Source: Candidatus Cibiobacter qucibialis
GTDB taxonomy: Bacteria > Bacillota > Clostridia > Oscillospirales > Ruminococcaceae
Direction: 5' to 3'
Length of the DNA: 60,598 nt
Assembly: GCA_004000625.1 (NCBI GenBank)
Contig: SAUS01000005.1
Location: 1-60,598, forward strand
Shown here: piece after piece, positions 47,032-55,345 of the stretch
How the letters are laid out: every line of letters begins with the position of its first letter
How positions within the stretch are numbered: the first letter of the stretch is position 1
Translations under genes and position numbers: made by a program
The notes under the pieces: generated by a model
What the model was told of the DNA's origin: nothing
Database searches by the model: none
Seen by the model: the letters and a program-made list of their open reading frames with translations, nothing else

Positions 47032-49350
47032 TTGCAAAAGCTCAAAAAAATTTTCAGCCGCCAGAACGGGTTGGTCCTGCTGCTGGTTCTGGTGGAATTT
47101 ATGGTGTTGGCGCTGCGTTTTGTGGGGGATTTCCGCACAGGCGGCGTGATTGATATTACGCCGGACCTGATCATTCCCTACGCGGAGGAATGTACCAATG
47201 ATGACCGCGGCGCCCGCGTGGAAAACTTTACCGGCCTGTTTGCCACCACCCGCTGGATCGACCTGCCGCGCGGCAGCTACCAGGTTTGCATCAACTATGT
47301 GAATGACGGCGAGGACGGCGAGGTCAGCTTTCTGGATGAGATCATGCCCACCGCGCAGTACGATGCCGCCAAACTGCCCGCTGAGCGCACCCGCACGGTG
47401 TTCAGCCTGTGGATGCCCTACGGCTGCGAAACCGCACAGCTGCAGTTTACCGCGGACTGCGGCAAAAACCAGGTCATCTACATTACCGGCGCACAGATCG
47501 TACCCACCCACGCGTGGGCGTATGTGCGGCTGCTGACGGGGCTTGTGTTCTGCGCCGTACTGGACTGGGTGATCCTGTTGCTGACCCGCCGGGTCAAATT
47601 TCCCATCCATACCCTGCGCGGGCGGTATATCGCCATGGCGCTGGTGGGCATCGGCGTGTTTGCCTGCCTGCCGCTGGGGCTCGGCTACCTGACGTACGGG
47701 CACGACCTTTCCATCCACCTTTCCCGCATTGAGGGGCTGAAAGCCGGGCTGCTGGCCGGGCAGTTCCCCGTGCGCATGGACCCGGCCATCATCAACGAAA
47801 AAGGCTATCCGTTCAGCCTGATGTACTCCGATGTGTTCCTGTACCCGGCTGCGGTGCTGCGCATTCTGGGTTTCAGCCTGCAAACCAGCTACAAAGTTTA
47901 CGTTGCATCCATCACAGCGGCCACCGTGGGCATTACGTTTTATGCCCTGCGCAAAATGTTCCGCAGCGATTGTGCCGCGCTGCTTGGCACCGCGTTGTAC
48001 ACCCTTTCGTTCTACCGGCTGAGCAACGTGTTTGTGCGCGCCGCAGTGGGCGAATATACCGCCATGGCGTTCCTGCCGCTGGTCGTGTATGGCCTGTGGC
48101 GGATTTATCGCCAATCCCCTGCCGATGGCAAAAAGGCCGAGCCCTGGTGCTGGCTGCCCTTTGCCCTGGGTTTTACCGGCCTGCTGCAGAGCCATCTGCT
48201 GACAACCGAACTTGCGGTGTTCTTTACCGCCGCCTTCTGCCTGCTGTATTTCAAAAAAACCTTCACCCGCCCGGTGCTGCCCGCTCTGTGCAAAGCTGCC
48301 GGGGCCGCCATTGTGTGGAACCTGTGGTTTATGGTGCCGCTGCTGCAATACATGGCGCAGGGGGTGTGCCGCATCAGCGGCAAGTATGATGCCGCCTACC
48401 TGTACGACAGCTCCGTTTACCTGGGCCAGATGTTTTTGATGTTCGGCCAAAGCAGCGGCGTGGCGGAGAGCATCCAGAGCGGCATTGCGGACGAAATGCC
48501 GCAGACGCTGGGTCTGGCACTGGCCGCGGGTGCATTCTTCTTCCTGCTGGCTGTGCTGGACCCCGCCGTGCGCAAAAGCAGCCGCGATGCCGCGCGCATT
48601 GGCAGCCTGACACTGGGCTTTGGCCTGCTGGCCGCCTGGTGCGCCAGCGACCTTTGCCCCTGGTACGCGCTGTTCCGTTGCGAACCATTACAGGCGCTGA
48701 GCAAGACTCTGGGGAAGTTGCAGTTTGCCTGGCGGTTCTTCACCCCGGCCACCATGCTGCTGGTCGTGTGCGCCTGCTGTGCGGTGGTGCTGTACCGCAA
48801 AGTCCGGCCCGAAGCCGCCAAGGCTATGGCCGCCGCCCTGCTGGCGCTGACCATCATCCCCGCCGGGTACCTGATGTATGACAAATGCACCACCAGCAAA
48901 GCCGTTACCTACATGAGCCTTGCCGCGGTGGATGACCTGCCCGGTCAGGTGGGTGGCGGCGAATACCTGCCCACCGAGGACACCACCACCGATGACAGCG
49001 TCTGGGGCCGCCTGACCCCCGAAGCGGACGAGGGCGTAGAGTTGACAGAGTACACCAAAAACGGCCTGACCATTCAGCTGGCGGCGCAGAACACCGGCGA
49101 TACCGAAGCATCCATCCGGCTGCCGCTATTCTACTACCCCGGCTACCATATGACCGCTGCGGACGGAGCCGCACTGACCCACAAGAACGGTTACCTGACC
49201 GTTACCCTGGCTCCCGGCTGGCAGGGCAGCGTACAGGTGCGCTGGACTGGAATGTGGTTCTGGCGCGCGGCGGACTGCATCAGCCTGCTGGGCATTGCAG
49301 CCACTGTTGTGCTGTACCGCAAAAGCCAAAAGAACGCAGCACACGTTTAA
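47032..49350 (+). CDS. Large polytopic membrane protein, PTPS-related/YfhO-like
   Basis: A 772-residue protein with a first membrane span (GLVLLLVLVEFMVLALRF), an extracytoplasmic domain (about 30-160), then ten or more spans and a soluble C-terminal domain (about 640-740). The stretch YGHDLSIHLSRIEGLKAGLLAGQFPVRM is the family hallmark, with an exposed GHD and following R/Y residues as in GT-C glycosyltransferases. It probably transfers sugars on the outer face of the membrane, but donor and acceptor are unknown. TTG at 47032 with GGGAG nine bases upstream is preferred; an ATG eight codons earlier lacks a site. Confidence 0.8.
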   Translation: MQKLKKIFSRQNGLVLLLVLVEFMVLALRFVGDFRTGGVIDITPDLIIPYAEECTNDDRGARVENFTGLFATTRWIDLPRGSYQVCINYVNDGEDGEVSFLDEIMPTAQYDAAKLPAERTRTVFSLWMPYGCETAQLQFTADCGKNQVIYITGAQIVPTHAWAYVRLLTGLVFCAVLDWVILLLTRRVKFPIHTLRGRYIAMALVGIGVFACLPLGLGYLTYGHDLSIHLSRIEGLKAGLLAGQFPVRMDPAIINEKGYPFSLMYSDVFLYPAAVLRILGFSLQTSYKVYVASITAATVGITFYALRKMFRSDCAALLGTALYTLSFYRLSNVFVRAAVGEYTAMAFLPLVVYGLWRIYRQSPADGKKAEPWCWLPFALGFTGLLQSHLLTTELAVFFTAAFCLLYFKKTFTRPVLPALCKAAGAAIVWNLWFMVPLLQYMAQGVCRISGKYDAAYLYDSSVYLGQMFLMFGQSSGVAESIQSGIADEMPQTLGLALAAGAFFFLLAVLDPAVRKSSRDAARIGSLTLGFGLLAAWCASDLCPWYALFRCEPLQALSKTLGKLQFAWRFFTPATMLLVVCACCAVVLYRKVRPEAAKAMAAALLALTIIPAGYLMYDKCTTSKAVTYMSLAAVDDLPGQVGGGEYLPTEDTTTDDSVWGRLTPEADEGVELTEYTKNGLTIQLAAQNTGDTEASIRLPLFYYPGYHMTAADGAALTHKNGYLTVTLAPGWQGSVQVRWTGMWFWRAADCISLLGIAATVVLYRKSQKNAAHV

Positions 49351-49356
49351 GGCAAT

Positions 49357-49401
49357 ACCGGGCTTGTCGCCCCCAAGCGGGGTTGGCGGCCCGGTTTATT
49401 T
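49357..49401 (+). terminator. Terminator after the membrane protein
   Basis: ACCGGGC plus inner pairs with GGCGGCCCGGT, then TTTATTTTATT. Confidence 0.75.
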
Positions 49402-49501
49402 TATTAGGCCGCATTGGGGGTTGGATGGCTCCATCCCCCAATACAAGCATTTTTCCTAAAACATCAAGGCAAACGCCAATCCGGTTTGTCATTTCTGCCA
49501 G

Positions 49502-49530
49502 TTGCTTTTTTTGCGTTTGGCCCGTATAAT
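49502..49530 (+). promoter_or_regulatory. Promoter of glnN
   Basis: TTGCTT (49502-49507), 17-bp spacer, TATAAT (49525-49530). Confidence 0.75.
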
Positions 49531-49541
49531 AATCACATAAA

Positions 49542-49590
49542 CAGCAAGGGCGCTGCGAACACAAATCCTGTTCGCAGTGCCTTTTGTTTT
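49542..49590 (+). promoter_or_regulatory. Leader attenuator of glnN, candidate ANTAR target
   Basis: A 16-bp terminator stem (49546-49561 with 49569-49584) and U-rich tail lie between the promoter and glnN. An alternative fold makes P1 CAGC-AAGGGC-GCTG (49542-49555), whose six-base loop has the A1/G4 pattern of ANTAR targets, and P2 CGAACA-CAAATCC-TGTTCG (49556-49574). P1 would break the terminator. The second loop has seven bases, so the match to the two-hexaloop motif is partial. Confidence 0.55.
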
Positions 49591-49648
49591 ATAAAAAGTC
49601 CGACTTATTTGCGTGATGATACCACAGAGGAAAAGGAGTTCGGTAAGT

Positions 49649-51739
49649 ATGGCAGCAACCGTTATGGAACTGTACGGCAGCAAAGTCTTCAACGAGCACG
49701 AAATGCGTGAGCGTCTGCCCAGCTCGACCTACAAGAGCCTGAAGGCAACCATTGAAAAGGGTCAGGCCCTTGACCTGGAAGTAGCCAATGTTGTGGCCAG
49801 CGTGATGAAGCGCTGGGCGATTGAACAGGGCGCTACCCATTACACCCACTGGTTCCAGCCCCTGACCGGCATCACCAGTGAAAAGCACGATGGTTTTGTC
49901 AGCCCCCAGCCGGACGGCACCGCCATCATGGAGTTTTCCGGCAAGGAGCTCATCAAAGGCGAACCAGATGCTTCCTCCTTCCCTTCCGGCGGCCTGCGCG
50001 CCACCTGTGAAGCCCGCGGCTACACCGCATGGGACCCCACCAGCTATGCTTTTGTAAAAGATGACGTGCTGTGCATCCCCACTGCATTCTGCTCTTACAC
50101 CGGCGAAGCACTGGATAAAAAGACCCCGCTGCTGCGTTCCATGCAGGCCATCAGCGACCAGGCCTGCAAGGTACTGCACCTGTTCGGCAAGGATGTTGAG
50201 CGCGTTGCCACCACCGTTGGCCCGGAGCAGGAGTACTTCCTGATCCGCAAAGAGGATTACAACAAGCGCCTGGACCTGGTTCTGACCGGCCGCACCCTGT
50301 TTGGCTCTGCACCGTCCAAGGGCCAGGAACTGGAAGAGCACTACTTTGGTGTGATCCGCCCCATTGTTTCCGACTTTATGAAGGATCTGGACACCGAGCT
50401 GTGGAAGCTGGGCATCCCCGCAAAGACCAAGCACAACGAAGTTGCCCCCTGCCAGCATGAGCTCGCCCCCATTTACGATACCACCAACGTTGCCATCGAC
50501 CACAACCTTCTGACCATGGAAATGATGAAGAAGATTGCCGATAAGCACGGCTTGGTCTGCCTGCAGCACGAAAAGCCGTTCGAGGGCGTTAACGGTTCCG
50601 GCAAGCACAACAACTGGTCCATCAGCACCAAGAGCGAAAACCTGCTGGATCCCGGCGATACCCCGATGGAAAACCTGCAGTTCATGGTCTTCCTGACCGC
50701 CGTTATCAAGGCAGTCGATGAATACGCTGACCTGTTGCGTACCTCTGTTGCCACCCCCGGCAATGACCACCGCCTGGGCGCTAACGAAGCTCCCCCGGCC
50801 ATCATCTCCATCTTTGTCGGCGAAGAGCTGGAAGCTGTTATCGATGCTGTCTGCACCGACAGCCCCTATGCCGGCCCTGTTAAGATGAAGATGGACCTTG
50901 GCGTTGATGTTCTGCCCAAGTTCAGCAAGGACACCACCGACCGTAACCGTACTTCTCCGTTCGCCTTTACCGGCAACAAGTTCGAGTTCCGTATGCCCGG
51001 TTCCGCTGAGAACCTGAGCGATGCCAACACCATCCTGAACACTGCTGTTGCCAAAGAGCTGAAGCAGTTTGTTGCCGATGTGGAGGGCGCTGCTGACTTT
51101 GAGTGCGCTGCCGCTGCCTGGGTCAAGAAGACCCTGAACGACCACCGCCGTGTGATCTTCAACGGCAACGGTTATTCCGAAGCCTGGGAAGCTGAGGCTG
51201 CCCGCCGTGGCCTGCCCAACCGTAAGTGCACCCCCGATGCCATGGTCGCCCTGAAGGAAGAGAAGAACATCTCCCTGATGGAAGAGTTCGGCGTTCTGAC
51301 CAAGACCGAAATGCTGAGCCGTTACGAAGTTGAGATGGAGCACTACTCCAAGATTATCAACATCGAAGCTCGCACTATGCTCAAGATCGCATCCAAGCAG
51401 CTGATTCCTGCCGCCACCAGCTATATGGGCGAAGTTGCCAGCACCGCCGCAGCCAAGATCGCTGCTGTGGAAGGCATCTCCACCAAGTCCGAAGCAAAGC
51501 TGTTGACTGCACTTTCCAAATACACTGACGAGATGTCTGATGCAACCGACGCTCTGAAGGCTGTGACCGATAAGGTCAGCGCCCTGGACGATGAGACCGC
51601 TAAGGCTCATGCTTTCCATGATGAGGTTCTGCCCGCCATGGATACCCTGCGCGCCGCCGCTGACGCTGCTGAAGAGCTTGTCGATGAGGATTACTGGCCG
51701 CTGCCGTGCTACAGCCGTATGCTGTTTTACACTGAGTAA
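49649..51739 (+). CDS. glnN: Glutamine synthetase type III
   Basis: Assimilates ammonia into glutamine. A 696-residue type III (GSIII) enzyme, far longer than type I. Marker stretches are THWFQPLTG and EKHDGFVSP, the metal/ATP regions GPEQEYFLI and NEVAPCQHELAPIY, KHNNWSIST, RLGANEAPPAI and NRTSPFAFTGNKFEFR. A helical C-terminal extension carries YMGEVASTAAAK and ends PCYSRMLFYTE. Codon bias is strong, suggesting high expression. GGAG lies eleven bases before the ATG. A separate glnA lies downstream. Confidence 0.96.
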   Translation: MAATVMELYGSKVFNEHEMRERLPSSTYKSLKATIEKGQALDLEVANVVASVMKRWAIEQGATHYTHWFQPLTGITSEKHDGFVSPQPDGTAIMEFSGKELIKGEPDASSFPSGGLRATCEARGYTAWDPTSYAFVKDDVLCIPTAFCSYTGEALDKKTPLLRSMQAISDQACKVLHLFGKDVERVATTVGPEQEYFLIRKEDYNKRLDLVLTGRTLFGSAPSKGQELEEHYFGVIRPIVSDFMKDLDTELWKLGIPAKTKHNEVAPCQHELAPIYDTTNVAIDHNLLTMEMMKKIADKHGLVCLQHEKPFEGVNGSGKHNNWSISTKSENLLDPGDTPMENLQFMVFLTAVIKAVDEYADLLRTSVATPGNDHRLGANEAPPAIISIFVGEELEAVIDAVCTDSPYAGPVKMKMDLGVDVLPKFSKDTTDRNRTSPFAFTGNKFEFRMPGSAENLSDANTILNTAVAKELKQFVADVEGAADFECAAAAWVKKTLNDHRRVIFNGNGYSEAWEAEAARRGLPNRKCTPDAMVALKEEKNISLMEEFGVLTKTEMLSRYEVEMEHYSKIINIEARTMLKIASKQLIPAATSYMGEVASTAAAKIAAVEGISTKSEAKLLTALSKYTDEMSDATDALKAVTDKVSALDDETAKAHAFHDEVLPAMDTLRAAADAAEELVDEDYWPLPCYSRMLFYTE

Positions 51740-51750
51740 GCAGTGACCCC

Positions 51751-51808
51751 AAAAGCCCCCGGCAGCAAGGGTTTGTGCTTTGCACAAAATGCCGGGCGCG
51801 GCTTTTTA
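51751..51808 (+). terminator. Terminator of glnN
   Basis: AAAAGCCCCCGGCA pairs with TGCCGGGCGCGGCTTTTT. Confidence 0.85.
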
Positions 51809-51843
51809 ACACGCCATTCTCCTTTTCCTATTTCTTACACCAG

Positions 51844-51880
51844 CTCGAAAGGCCCGCCGCGAGGTGGGCCTTTCGAGTTT
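51844..51880 (+). terminator. Second hairpin between glnN and glnA
   Basis: CTCGAAAGGCCCGCC pairs with GGTGGGCCTTTCGAG, then TTTAGG. It may be a back-up terminator. Confidence 0.65.
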
Positions 51881-51882
51881 AG

Positions 51883-52120
51883 GTAGGAGTCAGTTGAAAG
51901 TTAGGAGTTAGGAGTTTATTGGGTTCAATGCTGAATAAACTCCCGATTCCTTTTTCTGCTCAATCCGTTCCGGAACTTTGCTTTATATGCTATAATGGGA
52001 TCAATCGCAAAGTGACGGGCGCACATTGTGCGCCCTACGGAATTTCTAATTGCTCATTGCTAATTTCTAATTGCATCAACTCCTAACTCCTCACTCCTAC
52101 CTCCTAACTACTCTCCCCTC
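51883..52120 (+). repeat. Family 3-type repeat before glnA
   Basis: AGGTAGGAGTCAGTTGAAAG and GTTAGGAGTTTATTGG on the left, CAACTCCTAACTCCTCACTC on the right. Inside are GGCGCACATTGTGCGCCC and TTTCTAATTGCTCATTGC, but no GGAACGGTC palindrome. The gap shows no other gene; the glnA promoter is not evident. Confidence 0.6.
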
Positions 52121-52159
52121 TCTGCCAACTATGTAGCTCAAACATTGGAGGATTCCACC

Positions 52160-53470
52160 ATGAAGCATACTGCACAGGATATCCTGAACTATGTCGAAGA
52201 TAACGACGTAAAATTTGTACGTCTGGCGTTCTGTGATATTTTCGGCAATCAAAAAAACATCTCTGTCTTTGCCGGGGACCTTCCCTATGCCTTCGAGCAG
52301 GGTGTCTGCTTTGACGGCAGCTCCATTGCCGGGTTTATGAACACTGAGGAGAGCGACCTTGTGCTTTGGCCAGACCCGGACACAATGACCATTCTGCCCT
52401 GGCGCCCCACCGAGGGCCGTGTAATGCGCATGTACTGCGATATCACCCTGCCCAATGGCCGCCCCTTTGCCGGCAACAGCCGCGGGTACTTGCAATCGGT
52501 GGTCAAGCGCGCCAAGGCCATGGGCCTGCGCTGCGATGTGGGCTGCGAATGTGAGTTCTATCTGTTCCAGACCGACGAGCACGGCAACCCCACCCGCATC
52601 CCGATGGACCACGGCGGCTACTTTGACATTGCCCCTCTGGACAAGGCCGAGAACATCCGCCGCGAGATCTGCTTTGCCATGGAGGATATGGGCCTGCGCC
52701 CCCAGCACAGCCACCACGAAAGCGGCTTTGGCCAGAACGAAGTGGACTTTATGTATTCCACTGCGCTCAAATCGGCCGATAACCTGAACACCTTCAAAAG
52801 CACCGTCAAAGCTATTGCGGACCGCAACGGCCTGTTTGCCAGCTTTATGCCCAAGCCCATGCAGGACCAGGCCGGCAGCGGCATGCATGTGAATGTTTCC
52901 ATCCACCGGGATGGCAAAAACCTGTTCCAGGGCGACATTGCCCCCGACAGCGAGGCCGGACATTTTATTGCCGGTATCCTTGCCCACGCAAGGGAGCTGA
53001 CCTGTTTCTGCAACCCGATTCCCAACTCTTACACACGGTTTGGCAGCTGCGAAGCCCCCAAGTATGTGAGCTGGAGCCGCCAGAACCGCAGCCAGCTGGT
53101 GCGCCTGCCTTCCGCCACCGGCGAATTCTGCCGCCTGGAGCTGCGCAGCCCCGATCCCTCCTGCAACCCATATCTGGTCATTGGCCTGATTCTGGCCGCC
53201 GGGCTCGACGGCATTGAAAAAAAGATGCCGCTGCCCGCTCCGGTCAACCGCAATCTGTTCCACAAGAACGCCGCCGAAGGGCTGGAAAGCCTGCCCGAAA
53301 GTCTGCGCGAAGCCATCACCATTGCCGCACAGAGTGACTTTATCGCCAAAGAGCTGCCTGTGCCGCTGATGAACAAATACTTTGAATACCAGACCCAGTT
53401 GTGCCATGGTTACGAAAGTGCCCCCGACCCCCAGGCATGGGAGCGTGAAAACTGCTTTTTGAAGATTTGA
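52160..53470 (+). CDS. glnA: Glutamine synthetase type I
   Basis: A 436-residue type I enzyme of the clostridial class. N-terminal KFVRLAFCDIFGNQKNISV and FDGSSIAGF precede catalytic regions ECEFYLF, HHESGFGQNEVDF, GSGMHVNVS and the ATP loop region PNSYTRFGSCEAPKYVSWS. The usual adenylylation Tyr loop of GSI-beta is not seen. GGAGG lies eight bases before the ATG. It is followed after 37 bp by an ANTAR regulator, so glnA and the regulator form one unit. Confidence 0.95.
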   Translation: MKHTAQDILNYVEDNDVKFVRLAFCDIFGNQKNISVFAGDLPYAFEQGVCFDGSSIAGFMNTEESDLVLWPDPDTMTILPWRPTEGRVMRMYCDITLPNGRPFAGNSRGYLQSVVKRAKAMGLRCDVGCECEFYLFQTDEHGNPTRIPMDHGGYFDIAPLDKAENIRREICFAMEDMGLRPQHSHHESGFGQNEVDFMYSTALKSADNLNTFKSTVKAIADRNGLFASFMPKPMQDQAGSGMHVNVSIHRDGKNLFQGDIAPDSEAGHFIAGILAHARELTCFCNPIPNSYTRFGSCEAPKYVSWSRQNRSQLVRLPSATGEFCRLELRSPDPSCNPYLVIGLILAAGLDGIEKKMPLPAPVNRNLFHKNAAEGLESLPESLREAITIAAQSDFIAKELPVPLMNKYFEYQTQLCHGYESAPDPQAWERENCFLKI

Positions 53471-53525
53471 TGTTTCCCAAAGCAGGGCAGATTTTGTAAT
53501 TTAACAGATGGGCGGTGATGTGTTT

Positions 53526-54089
53526 GTGCCTTCAGCTTTGATTGCCTCTGCGGGGAACAACGCAAATGAATACCTGGCAAAGCATGTAGCGGAGCTGGGT
53601 TACCTGCGCCCCACCATTGTGGCCAGCGGCGGCGAAGCCCGCCGCCGCATGGGGGATATTGATTTCGAGGTCGTGATCATCAACACCCCCCTGCCGGACG
53701 AGTTTGGCCACGAACTTTCGACCTATGCGGTAGAAAAATCAAACGCCGGTGTCATTCTGCTTGCCAAGGCGGGCACTGCAGACCAGATTTCCGATAAATT
53801 GCAGCAGCACGGTGTGTTGGTGTTGGCAAAGCCCTTTACCGGGGTGCAGTTCCGCCAGGCCGTTCAGATGGCCGCCGCCTGCTGCCGCCGCCTGGATTAT
53901 CTGCGGCAGGAAAACGACAAACTGCGGGATAAGATTGCCCAGATCCGGTTGGTGGACCGTGCCAAGTGCTATCTGATCGAGCACAAGGGCATGAGCGAAG
54001 CGGAAGCCCACCGCATGATTGAAAAGACCGCCATGGATACCCGCCGCGACCGTGCAGAGGTTGCCGCAGAGATCCTGGAAGAAGAGTAA
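53526..54089 (+). CDS. ANTAR-domain RNA-binding response regulator
   Basis: A protein of about 187 residues. Residues about 1-115 form a receiver-like domain (PSALIASAGNNANEYLAKHVAELGYL, then VVIINTPLPDEFG) that lacks the usual acidic phosphorylation pair. A coiled coil (RRLDYLRQENDKLRDKIAQI) leads to the C-terminal ANTAR three-helix domain (VDRAKCYLIEHKGMSEAEAHRMIEKTAMDTRR, about 130-165). ANTAR proteins prevent transcription termination by binding paired hairpins in mRNA leaders. GTG at 53526 with GGTG upstream fits best; ATG at 53508 is an alternative. Location after glnA points to nitrogen control. Confidence 0.88.
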   Translation: MPSALIASAGNNANEYLAKHVAELGYLRPTIVASGGEARRRMGDIDFEVVIINTPLPDEFGHELSTYAVEKSNAGVILLAKAGTADQISDKLQQHGVLVLAKPFTGVQFRQAVQMAAACCRRLDYLRQENDKLRDKIAQIRLVDRAKCYLIEHKGMSEAEAHRMIEKTAMDTRRDRAEVAAEILEEE

Positions 54090-54120
54090 AACCGCTGCGG
54101 AATTTCGCAGATTTTGCGGC

Positions 54121-54156
54121 AAAAATGCGGCAGGCGCAAAACCTGCCGCATTTTTT
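54121..54156 (+). terminator. Terminator of glnA-ANTAR unit
   Basis: AATGCGGCAGG pairs with CCTGCCGCATT, followed by TTTT, with A's on the 5' side. Confidence 0.92.
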
Positions 54157-54224
54157 CAGCCTATTTTCAGCTAATTGTGGTATACTGTATCTATAAATTG
54201 AAGAAAGCCGAAGGAGATTTGCCG

Positions 54225-54621
54225 GTGAATATCCTGATTGTAGCGGACGAGCCCCGGCCAGACCGTGCAGGGGGATGCCGCCTCCCTGCATCGGTTGGCG
54301 GTGATCCTGCTGGATAATGCCATCAAGTACGCGGGCACCGGCGGCGCCGTGACCCTGCGGCTGGCCGCAGCGGGCAGCCAGGCGGTTTTGACGGTGCACA
54401 ACACCGGCACGCCCATCCCGCCGGACCGGCTGCCCCATATTTTTGAGCGCTTTTACCGCGCGGACCCATCCCACACCGGCAGTGGAACCGGGCTGGGGCT
54501 GGCGATTGCACAAAGCATCTGCCAGGCGCACCACGCCGCCATCCGGGCGGAATCCGGGCAGGATGGCACGACATTCCGGGTAGAAATCAGGAAAGAGCAA
54601 GGTGAACACCATGGAAATTGA
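54225..54621 (+). pseudogene. Deletion scar of a two-component system
   Basis: GTG at 54225, eight bases after AAGGAGA, opens MNILIVADEPR, the start of a response regulator, and runs out within about 30 codons. From about 54252 another frame reads SPGQTVQGDAASLHRLAVILLDNAIKY: the N box of a histidine kinase. It continues through NTGTPIPPDRLPHIFERFYR and GTGLGLAIAQSI to 54621. So the rest of the regulator and the sensor and phosphoacceptor half of the kinase are missing, and the two ends are joined out of frame. An extended -10 TGGTATACT at 54178-54186 remains. Confidence 0.82.
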
Positions 54622-55105
54622 ACGCAAATGGATGGTGCAGGGCTGGCCCCAGGGGCTTCCCCTGCTGGAAACTTACCGCATGGACCAGGGGTACATCAGC
54701 GTGCGCCCCACAGTGCGCATCCGGCGCGAAGCATTGCAGGGCGGCCGTACCGCGCTGGTGCTCTGCTTTAAGGGCGCACCGGACAAAACCGGCCTGATGC
54801 GGGAAGAGATTGAAACCGAGATCACGCCGGAGCTGTTTGAAAAGCTGGAACGCCTGATCGGCAAACCGCTGATTGCCAAGGAGCGCCGCACTTATGCCCT
54901 GAAGAACGGCCTGAAGCTGGAAGTGAACGATGTGGACGCCGGGCTGCCCAGCCATTTTATGTATGCCGAAGTGGAATACCCCGATGAACCCACCGCACGC
55001 GCCTGGACCCCCGCCGACGATGCCCTGACCCATTATCTCTCCAATGAATGCACCGGCCAGCCGGGAGCAAGCATGGGAGAGTACTGGACCGAGACGAGAA
55101 AATAA
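54611..55105 (+). CDS. CYTH-domain protein (triphosphate-binding)
   Basis: A 164-residue single CYTH/TTM domain. The N terminus is MEIERKWMV, containing the E-x-E-x-K triphosphate motif; RIRREALQGG and LCFKG supply more basic residues, with EIETEI on the opposite strand and EVEYPDE late. Bacterial members mostly hydrolyse inorganic triphosphate; some make cyclic AMP. The ATG at 54611 has AAGGTGA seven bases ahead and overlaps the last codons of the kinase remnant, so it was once the third gene of that two-component operon. Confidence 0.88.
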   Translation: MEIERKWMVQGWPQGLPLLETYRMDQGYISVRPTVRIRREALQGGRTALVLCFKGAPDKTGLMREEIETEITPELFEKLERLIGKPLIAKERRTYALKNGLKLEVNDVDAGLPSHFMYAEVEYPDEPTARAWTPADDALTHYLSNECTGQPGASMGEYWTETRK

Positions 55106-55345
55106 GTTAGGAGGGAGGAGGAAGGAGTTATTGCGGCGGTTTTAGGTTTTGCAATTAACATTATAAAATGTCTGTAGGGAACGGTCTTGACCGTTCCGGA
55201 ACCTCAAAATCATCTCCTCACATGGGATGTTTGCCAAGGCAACGGAACGGTCAAGACCGTTCCCTACATTTTAATTTATATATTTTGGCCGACCTTTAAC
55301 GGTATCTGCGACCCCAAAAAACTCCTAACTCCTAACTCTCAATTC
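55106..55345 (-). repeat. Family 3 composite repeat, reverse orientation
   Basis: AGTTAGGAGGGAGGAGGAAGG on the left; two inverted GGAACGGTC palindromes (55173-55199 and 55239-55266); CCAAAAAACTCCTAACTCC on the right. It overlaps the last bases of the convergent histidine kinase gene. Confidence 0.78.
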
